The position numbers and the translations under genes were made by a program. From NCBI GenBank assembly GCA_964485695.1, contig CAZAKZ010000234.1, positions 1 to 6,501 on the forward strand: 6,501 bases of DNA, in the 5' to 3' direction. This stretch comes from CAZAKZ01 sp964485695. GTDB lineage: Bacteria > Planctomycetota > JAFGQW01. This document shows, piece after piece, positions 1 through 4,778 of the stretch. The notes beneath the pieces were generated by a model. That model had not been told where the DNA came from. It worked only from the letters and a program-made list of their open reading frames with translations, and ran no database searches. Each line of letters starts with the position of its first letter. Positions within the stretch are counted from its first letter, which is position 1.

Positions 1-140
1 GGTATTCCGGCGTTGCACAAGATTTCGAACCTACTCCGGTTGTCCCTCGCCGAGTCGGTTTCGGTCCGAGGCGACCGCCACGAGCAGAGTGATTAGATGG
101 CGATTGAATTCCATTCCGCCAGCCTGCCTGGATCGAGCTG

Positions 141-169
141 TTGACTTATGGCCCAGCGTCAAGTAAGGT
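141..169 (+). promoter_or_regulatory. Sigma-70-like promoter candidate
   Basis: TTGACT at 141-146 is followed after exactly 17 bases by TAAGGT at 164-169. The -35 matches consensus well and the -10 only partly. The same arrangement, TTGACC-N17-TAAGGT, lies directly before the tRNA-His gene on the other strand, which raises the credibility of this one. It would start transcription near 176, running into the hairpin at 187-209. No coding region follows on this strand. Confidence 0.35.
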
Positions 170-186
170 CATTTAATCGCGGGCCT

Positions 187-217
187 AACCGCCACTCTGA
201 TAGGCGGTTCGAGTTTT
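187..217 (+). terminator. Hairpin with T run, possible intrinsic terminator
   Basis: A perfect 7-bp stem (AACCGCC at 187-193 with GGCGGTT at 203-209) encloses a 9-base loop and is followed four bases later by TTTT at 214-217. The T run lies on the plus strand, so it would stop rightward transcription. It does not look like a terminator for the leftward channel gene, which ends at 271. The T run is short and offset from the stem, so the call is moderate at best. Confidence 0.35.
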
Positions 218-270
218 CGGGAGGGACAGGGACCCGAGTGCACCGACTGTGACGAATCGTGGCGGCTTGA

Positions 271-1980
271 TCAGGTGTCCGCTGTCCCACCCTTCACGTA
301 GATCTCGAGGAAGCGGTCCTGGGCCAGGGCTGTACCGATCAACACGATTTCCGCGCCTGCTGGCAGGATCGTGGAGGGATTGGAAACAACCTCTATGCCG
401 TGCTCCGAACGGATCGCCACCACGCTGCAGCCCGTTTGCTCGCGGATCGCGGACTCCGCGATGGTCCGGCCGGTCAGTCCCGCCGGCATGCGCACCTCGA
501 ACAGGTCCAGTCCCTCCTCGACCATCAGGGTCTTGCCGCGCTGGAGGAGGTTCATCACCGCGCCCGCACCCATGGACGCAAAGGAAAGCACACTGTCCGC
601 CCCGGCGCGATGTAGCGTCGCCACATTCTGCTCGTGGGTGGCGCGGCTGAGAATCTGGATATCGGGGCGAAGCTGCCTGCAGTAAATCGTGAGGTAGATG
701 TTCAGGTCGTCGTCGTGGGGGGTGATGATCACGGTGGACGACTCGCGGATGCCTGCCTTCTCGAGTACCCCAAGGTCGGCGGCACTTCCGAGCACGTATT
801 TCTCCTGATCCTGGGTCAGCTCCGGGAGCACCTCAACGATCCGGTAGTCCACTTCCCGCCGCGCCAGGGCCCGAGCGGTTGCTCGTCCCACGCTGCCACC
901 CCCCAGGATCACCACGGGGGCGGTCGAGGCCTTGAAGACGCTGAAGATCTCGTCGAAGCGTAACAGGTTCTCCTTCGAGCCCGCCATCACGAGCACCGTG
1001 TTGTCGTGGATCAGGGTCTCTGCACGCGCCTGTTCGAAGCGCCCGCGCTCCCAGACACCGACCACCGTGACTCCCGCCTTTTCGCGCAGCCTGTTTTCCC
1101 GGAGTGTCTTTCCCACAAGCGGCGTGCGATGCGCGTTCGCCTCGGCGATGAGCAAATCGTCGAACCGCCCGATCACCCGGGACGTCGTTTTCCCGCCCAT
1201 CGTCCGCCGGGTGAACGACTGGCCGATCATCTCCTCCAGGCGCAGTACCATACTGCTGCCAGCAAGCTTCTGGATGTCTACCGAGGCCTCGTCGCTCGCC
1301 GAGGTGATGATCGGCAGGTCTTTCGCGAGCCCCCGCACCGTGAAAGCCACGTTCGTGTTTTTGATGTCGCTGGCGGTGCTGGCGACGAGGGCTGCCGCCT
1401 CCACGCGCACTTGCTCCCAGGTTTTCGGATCATCCATATCCCCGACCACCACATTCAGCCCGAAGTCGTGAAGCCGCAGGGCATCCTCCACGTCGGGGAC
1501 CACCAGTGCGTAGGTGTAGTGGTACTGCTCGAGGCGGCGAATCAAAGCAATGGTCACCGGGTCGTGGTTGGTGAGCAATACGTGGCCGCGCACGTCGGCC
1601 CGAAGCTGGCGCGGTGCTCGCGCAGAGGCCTGGGCTTTCATCCAGGGCTCGTAGAAGAATTCGATGAATGTGAAGGGGAGCAGGACGAGAAGGAAGATCA
1701 TTCCCGAGAACAGCACCATGATTGAAAAGAGGCGGCCGAGGTCCGTGTGGAATGTGATGTCCCCGAAGCCGAGGGTGGACATGACCGTGAGAGTCCAGTA
1801 GAAGCCCGTGATCCAGGTGTGCTCTTGCCCTTCCTTGAGCATCAGCAGGTGGAATCCAATTGAATAGATGGTGATCATCGCCGCCAGCACGAGGAAGAAG
1901 CGCGCCAGCACGCGGACATTACGGCGCCCGCGTCGGCTGCGTATCACCGATACGATTTGTGCGGGGAAGGTCTTGAGCAT
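271..1980 (-). CDS. Two-TM potassium channel with tandem RCK (TrkA-N/TrkA-C) domains
   Basis: This is an inner-membrane K+ channel subunit with cytoplasmic ligand-gating domains, expected to form tetramers. Residue numbers count from the upstream ATG at 2001. TM1 is about 32-52, the pore helix 63-75, the selectivity filter T-L-G-F-G-D 76-81, and TM2 about 89-115. A first RCK nucleotide-binding fold spans about 138-255, followed by a TrkA-C-like lobe to about 345. A second fold starts at 361 and carries GGGSVG at 367-372 with an acidic E390 at the end of the second strand. A second C-lobe runs to 576. The first fold lacks a glycine-rich loop, so only the second appears built for a dinucleotide or nucleotide ligand. 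The layout resembles dual-RCK prokaryotic channels such as GsuK. I prefer the start at 1980 (569 aa) because GAGGAA lies just before it, while the ATG at 2001 has no visible ribosome-binding site. The gene stands alone, with an IS about 150 bp upstream. Confidence 0.9.
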   Translation of the reverse strand: MLKTFPAQIVSVIRSRRGRRNVRVLARFFLVLAAMITIYSIGFHLLMLKEGQEHTWITGFYWTLTVMSTLGFGDITFHTDLGRLFSIMVLFSGMIFLLVLLPFTFIEFFYEPWMKAQASARAPRQLRADVRGHVLLTNHDPVTIALIRRLEQYHYTYALVVPDVEDALRLHDFGLNVVVGDMDDPKTWEQVRVEAAALVASTASDIKNTNVAFTVRGLAKDLPIITSASDEASVDIQKLAGSSMVLRLEEMIGQSFTRRTMGGKTTSRVIGRFDDLLIAEANAHRTPLVGKTLRENRLREKAGVTVVGVWERGRFEQARAETLIHDNTVLVMAGSKENLLRFDEIFSVFKASTAPVVILGGGSVGRATARALARREVDYRIVEVLPELTQDQEKYVLGSAADLGVLEKAGIRESSTVIITPHDDDLNIYLTIYCRQLRPDIQILSRATHEQNVATLHRAGADSVLSFASMGAGAVMNLLQRGKTLMVEEGLDLFEVRMPAGLTGRTIAESAIREQTGCSVVAIRSEHGIEVVSNPSTILPAGAEIVLIGTALAQDRFLEIYVKGGTADT

Positions 1981-1982
1981 GG

Positions 1983-1988
1983 TTCCTC
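1983..1988 (-). promoter_or_regulatory. Ribosome-binding site deciding the channel start
   Basis: Read on the minus strand, GAGGAA sits two bases before the ATG at 1980 (four bases from its GAGG core). Spacing is short but usable. No comparable purine-rich site precedes the in-frame ATG at 2001. Confidence 0.45.
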
Positions 1989-2132
1989 GAATCAGCGGCA
2001 TCGTGAAGTCGCCGTGTATCAGGTTTTATTCCGGCCTTCCGGCCCCTTTTGTGATGTCGACGCGCATGGCTGTGGAAAAGGTCCTCATGGCGCCCAGGAT
2101 ACAATTCAATCCCTACTTGTTATAACCCGTAG

Positions 2133-2149
2133 TATCCATTTATTCAGCC
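2133..2149 (+). repeat. Left terminal inverted repeat of the IS
   Basis: TATCCATTTATTCAGCC. It matches the reverse complement of 3448-3464 (TGTCCATTTTTTCAGCC) at 15 of 17 positions, the two differences being at positions 2 and 10. The similarity stops sharply inside the repeat, as is usual for IS termini. Confidence 0.75.
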
Positions 2150-2199
2150 AACCCGTAACTCTTGCGATTTCAACCGGTTGCAGGTAGCATTTCTGCATC

Positions 2200-3279
2200 A
2201 TGTCAAACGCAATCTCCCCGCTCAATTTCGTGATCCTGGCTGTCTCCGGTTGGCTGAACCGACATCAACAACGCATTCTCGACTACCTGAAAGAGGAAAA
2301 CCGGATTCTCAAGGAGCAATTGGGCAGACGCCGTCCTCGATTGACCGATGACCAACGTCGCCGTCTGGCCGTGAAGGGAAAAGCTCTCGGTCGAAAGATC
2401 CTCAGCGAATACGCCTCCCTGGTGACTCCCGACACGATCCTCCGGTGGTATCGGAAGCTGATCGCAAGAAAGTGGGACTACAGCCAGAAGCGACGAGGGC
2501 CGGGCCGGCCACGAGTCATAGACGAAATCCGGACCCTGGCTCTTCGCATGGCCTTTGAAACGCGCTGGGGTTACACCCGGATCCAAGGTGCGCTGAAGAA
2601 CCTCGGGCATGGGGTTGGGCGGACCACCGTTGCAAATATCCTGAAGGAACATGGTCTCGATGGCGCAGACAGACGTCAGGAGAAAAGCACCTGGCGGACT
2701 TTCCTGAAGTCGCATTGGGACTGCCTTGCCGCTCTAGATTTCTTCACGGTCGAGGTCTTGACCTTGAGAGGGTTGGTGACATATTACGTCCTGTTGGCGA
2801 TGGAACTGAGCACACGTCGGGTCGAAGTTGCGGGCATCACGCCGTATCCAGACGACGCGATAATGGCCCAGGTGGCCCGGAATCTGACGGACGAGTTCGA
2901 CGGATTTTTCCGGGACAAGCGATACACGATCATGGACCGAGACGACAAGTTCACACCCAAGTTCAGGCGCATTCTTCGCGATTCTGGTGTGAGACCAGTG
3001 CGTCTGCCTGCACAGAGTCCGGAATTGAATTCACAGCTTGAGAGGTTCGTGAGATCTATAAAGGAGGAATGCCTCCATCGCATGATTTTCTTCGGCGAAC
3101 CGATGTTGCGACGGGCCGTCGGGGAATTCCTCACTCACTATCACGGAGAGCGGAATCACCAGGGTTTGGGTAACCGCTTGATCGAGCCGATTGAAGAAGT
3201 CGGCACTCGAAAGGGAAGGGTAGCGTGTCGCCAGCGGCTGGGCGGATTGCTTCGCTACTACTACCGGAAGGCCGGCTGA
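2200..3279 (+). CDS. DDE transposase, integrase core (rve) domain
   Basis: This transposase should cut and join the ends of the surrounding IS. The 359-residue protein begins with a coiled, charged segment (H22-Q40) and a helix-turn-helix region (about 46-95) that includes the family-like stretch TPDTILRWYRKLIARK. A GPGRPR patch at 100-105 and a second HTH-like region (about 106-150, with RWGYTRIQGALKNLGH) follow. The rve catalytic domain covers about 165-335. The likely catalytic triad is D180 (ALDFF), D246 (IMDRDDKF) and E281 (LERF), with 34 residues between the last two. The C-terminal HYHGERNHQGLGN signature is also present. All key residues are intact and the length is normal, so the gene looks functional. 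The ATG at 2200 lacks a strong Shine-Dalgarno, with only a weak GGTAG about 12 bases upstream, which is common for IS genes. No frameshift or second ORF is needed. Confidence 0.9.
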   Translation: MSNAISPLNFVILAVSGWLNRHQQRILDYLKEENRILKEQLGRRRPRLTDDQRRRLAVKGKALGRKILSEYASLVTPDTILRWYRKLIARKWDYSQKRRGPGRPRVIDEIRTLALRMAFETRWGYTRIQGALKNLGHGVGRTTVANILKEHGLDGADRRQEKSTWRTFLKSHWDCLAALDFFTVEVLTLRGLVTYYVLLAMELSTRRVEVAGITPYPDDAIMAQVARNLTDEFDGFFRDKRYTIMDRDDKFTPKFRRILRDSGVRPVRLPAQSPELNSQLERFVRSIKEECLHRMIFFGEPMLRRAVGEFLTHYHGERNHQGLGNRLIEPIEEVGTRKGRVACRQRLGGLLRYYYRKAG

Positions 3280-3319
3280 GCCGGGCTCGGTACCCGCCGT
3301 TGCTCGCTGGGGATGCGCT

Positions 3320-3345
3320 CGATACGCGGAAAAAGGTCCGTATCG
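3320..3345. repeat. Inverted repeat downstream of the transposase
   Basis: CGATACG (3320-3326) and CGTATCG (3339-3345) are perfect inverted copies. The stem can continue inward with GGA/TCC past a two-base bulge. It lies in the non-coding right part of the IS, 41 bases after the transposase stop. No T run follows, so it is not a clear terminator. It could be a structural or protein-binding element of the IS. Confidence 0.4.
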
Positions 3346-3447
3346 AATCGCCGGATTGAGGTCTCGGAGCCGATTGCACCATCACCACGTGCGAAAACAA
3401 GTGGCGAAATCGATTTCAACTCAAGGCTGCCAGGACATATAACCTTC

Positions 3448-3464
3448 GGCTGAAAAAATGGACA
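3448..3464 (-). repeat. Right terminal inverted repeat of the IS
   Basis: Read on the minus strand it is TGTCCATTTTTTCAGCC, the partner of 2133-2149. Recognisable recombinase coding sequence starts immediately outside it, in the VRPLL codons from 3465. Confidence 0.75.
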
Positions 3465-4586
3465 GTACGCCCTCTTCTCCGGCACCTCAAAGACTACAAG
3501 CAGTTCCTCGCGGCCAAGGGGAATTCCCCGAAATACATCAAGGAGACCCGCCAGTCGATCGAGAAGTCGCTGGAAGCTTGTAAGTTCGTTTCATGGAAGG
3601 ATATAGCCCCAACGAAGTTCGCAACGTACTTGCTCGACAGAGGCAAGGCTGCCCGTACTTACAACTCCCACCTCACGGCCTTGAAGGGCTTCTGCGCCTG
3701 GATGGTCAAGGATCGGCGAGCTCCAGAAAACCCTCTTGCCTTCCTCTCGAGGGTCAACGAACAGGTAGACCGGAGGCGAGTCCGAAGAGCTGTCTCGATG
3801 TTCGAGCTGGCGTCCCTGATCGGCGCCGCCAAGCTCGGAAAGCCCTTCCGCGGGATCTCTGGGGAGGACCGTGCCGTCCTCTATCTGCTCACCCCTTACA
3901 CGGGATTCCGGGCCAAGGAGATGGCCAGCCTCGCTCCTTTGAACTTTGACCTTGATTCCAACCCTCCTACCGTCACCTTGGCCGCAGGCACCAGCAAGCA
4001 TAAGCGAAGGGACCTCCTTCCCCTCCGGGACGACATCACGGAATTCCTCAAGCGTTGGCTTCAGACCCGGGCCCCGAGTAAGAAGATCTGGCCGGGCATG
4101 TGGTTCCGGAAGGCTGCCATGATGCTTCGGCGGGATCTGCGGCTCACCAAGACCCCATATCAAAACGAAGCCGGCCTCTACTTCGACTTCCATGCCCTCC
4201 GGCATCAGTACTCGACCGAGCTGTACCGATCGGGCGTTCACCCGAAGGTTGCCCAGGCACTGATGCGACACTCCGATCCCTCTCTCACCTTAAACATCTA
4301 CACCCACCTGAACCTCTCTGAACAGAAGAGGGCCGTGGAGTCTTTGCCAGCTGTGTGTTCCAGCCAGCATGCAGGCCAGCATGCAGGAGGCATGCAGGAA
4401 CTGATGGCATTCCGTGGCACTTCGTGTCCTCTTGTGACACTATCAGAAGCACTGTGCGGCAACAAGGGTCGTAGCCGCAAACCCAATAATAGTAAGGGCA
4501 AGTGCGTGTCGATGGGGGAGTTGTGGGGTGGGGCGAGAGAGGGGATTCGAACCCCCGACCTCCTGATCCACAGTCAGGCGCTCTAA
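3465..4586 (+). CDS. Tyrosine recombinase (phage-type integrase), 5'-truncated by the IS
   Basis: This integrase would recombine an integrative element with its attachment site. Homology-like sequence begins at the IS right end with RPLLRHLKDYKQFLAAKGNS, the start of the SAM-like core-binding domain (to about 3740). The catalytic domain follows and is intact: Arg in TGFRAKE (codon 3909-3911), a Lys in SKHK (near 3996-4004), His and Arg in HALRH (4191-4202), His in LMRHSD (4269-4271) and the nucleophile Tyr in NIYTH (4299-4301). The frame is open from 3360 but has no ATG, GTG or TTG until a TTG at 3630, which lies inside the core-binding domain. The N-terminal arm-binding domain and natural start are therefore absent, and the gene is probably a pseudogene or makes only a fragment from 3630 (318 aa). 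The last 18 codons are antisense to tRNA-His, giving the well-known integrase/tRNA read-through ending EGIRTPDLLIHSQAL. Confidence 0.8.
   Translation, partial: VRPLLRHLKDYKQFLAAKGNSPKYIKETRQSIEKSLEACKFVSWKDIAPTKFATYLLDRGKAARTYNSHLTALKGFCAWMVKDRRAPENPLAFLSRVNEQVDRRRVRRAVSMFELASLIGAAKLGKPFRGISGEDRAVLYLLTPYTGFRAKEMASLAPLNFDLDSNPPTVTLAAGTSKHKRRDLLPLRDDITEFLKRWLQTRAPSKKIWPGMWFRKAAMMLRRDLRLTKTPYQNEAGLYFDFHALRHQYSTELYRSGVHPKVAQALMRHSDPSLTLNIYTHLNLSEQKRAVESLPAVCSSQHAGQHAGGMQELMAFRGTSCPLVTLSEALCGNKGRSRKPNNSKGKCVSMGELWGGAREGIRTPDLLIHSQAL
4364..4398. repeat. Three short direct repeats containing GCATGC
   Basis: CCAGCATGCAGG occurs twice in tandem (4364-4375 and 4376-4387), followed by a degenerate third copy AGGCATGCAGG (4388-4398). 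Each holds the palindrome GCATGC. They fall in the recombinase tail after the conserved domain (QHAGQHAGGMQ), between the active-site tyrosine and the tRNA. They could be recombination-protein binding sites or a replication-slippage expansion. Confidence 0.7.
4529..4573 (-). other. Presumed attachment site in the 3' part of tRNA-His
   Basis: A recombinase frame running into the 3' end of a tRNA is the classic arrangement of an integrative element inserted there, with the attachment core in the T-arm or anticodon-arm half of the tRNA. The tRNA is complete, as expected when the element restores it. The matching second copy was not found in this window, so the core limits are unknown. The span given covers the 3' half from the anticodon loop to CCA. 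Confidence 0.35.
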
Positions 4587-4606
4587 CCGACTGAGCTACT
4601 CTCGCC
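4529..4606 (-). tRNA. tRNA-His (anticodon GTG)
   Basis: The minus strand folds into a complete cloverleaf. The acceptor stem is GCGAGAG/CTCTCGC, with an extra 5' G (position -1) opposite C73, the hallmark of bacterial histidine tRNA. The D arm is GCTC...GAGC. The anticodon stem CCTGA/TCAGG encloses the loop CTGTGGA, which shows GTG (genomic 4569-4571). The T arm is GGGGG-TTCGAAT-CCCCT. CCA is encoded at 4529-4531. The tRNA reads His codons CAC and CAU. It is preceded by its own promoter and overlapped antisense by the end of the recombinase frame. Confidence 0.95.
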
Positions 4607-4626
4607 GTCGATCTCTGGGGAGTTTT

Positions 4627-4655
4627 ACCTTAAGTTCATTCCGGATATCGGTCAA
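4627..4655 (-). promoter_or_regulatory. Promoter of tRNA-His
   Basis: On the minus strand TTGACC (4655-4650) and TAAGGT (4632-4627) are separated by 17 bases. Transcription would start around 4619-4621, giving a leader of about 14 bases before the tRNA. An A-rich patch further upstream, the complement of the T run at 4677-4681, might act as an UP element. Confidence 0.6.
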
Positions 4656-4659
4656 GAAG

Positions 4660-4681
4660 GCTCCGGGGTTCGGAGCTTTTT
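4660..4681 (+). terminator. Intrinsic terminator between tRNA-His and the pyrophosphorylase gene
   Basis: GCTCCG (4660-4665) and CGGAGC (4671-4676) form a perfect 6-bp GC-rich stem around the loop GGGTT, followed directly by TTTTT (4677-4681). A/G bases upstream can pair with the T run to lengthen the stem. It faces rightward, so it would stop transcripts coming through the recombinase and antisense to the tRNA, insulating the gene at 4779. Confidence 0.75.
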
Positions 4682-4720
4682 GTTCCAAATCGCTCCTCGA
4701 GAGTGTTCAATGCGTCTTCG

Positions 4721-4735
4721 GGCCGGGGCCCGGCC
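4721..4735. repeat. GC hairpin in the leader of the pyrophosphorylase gene
   Basis: GGCCGG (4721-4726) and CCGGCC (4730-4735) are perfectly complementary with a 3-base loop. No T run follows. It lies 43 bases before the start codon, after the preceding terminator, so it probably falls in or near the gene's promoter or untranslated leader. Its function is unknown. Confidence 0.35.
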
Positions 4736-4768
4736 GTGGCGGCACTTGACGTCGAGATCCGAACTTGT

Positions 4769-4772
4769 GGAG
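4769..4772 (+). promoter_or_regulatory. Shine-Dalgarno supporting a TTG start
   Basis: GGAG with six bases to the TTG at 4779. This spacing is near ideal. It selects the TTG as the start although no ATG is available nearby. Confidence 0.7.
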
Positions 4773-4778
4773 TAAACC

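Larger units (their letters stand above)
1..270. other. Left-edge region without a supportable gene
   Basis: No reading frame here resembles a known protein. One plus-strand frame is open from the window edge to a TAG at 94-96, and another to a TAA near 166. Both are short and rich in arginine, serine and proline, as expected of chance frames in GC-rich DNA, although either could be the tail of a gene starting outside the window. A sequence around 22-38 (TTCGAACC) resembles a tRNA T-loop on the minus strand, but the neighbouring bases do not form a T stem. The promoter-like pair and hairpin are listed separately. Confidence 0.5.
2133..3464 (+). mobile_element. Complete insertion sequence, integrase-core (IS481/IS3-like) type, 1332 bp
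   Basis: The element is bounded by 17-bp inverted termini at 2133-2149 and 3448-3464 that match at 15 of 17 positions. It contains one intact DDE transposase that fills most of its length. The outermost bases are T(A/G)T, in keeping with the TGT ends common in IS3/IS481-type elements. The left non-coding end is 67 bases before the transposase ATG, and the right end holds 185 non-coding bases. I see no clean target-site duplication: the last left-flank bases are GTAG and the first right-flank bases are GTAC, which share only GTA out of register. That would fit loss of one flank after insertion. The exact IS family cannot be settled by eye. Confidence 0.75.

Noticed and set aside
20..45. TTCGAACC resembling a tRNA T-loop and possibly the second attachment copy of tRNA-His
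   Set aside because: Flanking bases do not form a T stem, and agreement with the tRNA-His 3' half is limited to the generic T-loop bases.
249..1725. Several long plus-strand frames opposite the channel gene
   Set aside because: Their products are low-complexity and arginine/proline-rich, with no recognisable domain. The minus-strand channel explains the region fully.
3313..3453. A 47-codon plus-strand ORF starting with ATG in the right end of the IS
   Set aside because: No ribosome-binding site, no recognisable sequence, and it spans the IS inverted repeat and reaches the terminus. Most likely chance.
2129..3468. GTA on both sides of the IS as a target-site duplication
   Set aside because: The left copy is separated from the terminus by one base while the right copy abuts it. 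A three-base match out of register is not convincing.
3591..4271. Minus-strand frame opposite the recombinase
   Set aside because: No domain-like features. The plus strand carries the complete catalytic motif set of a tyrosine recombinase.
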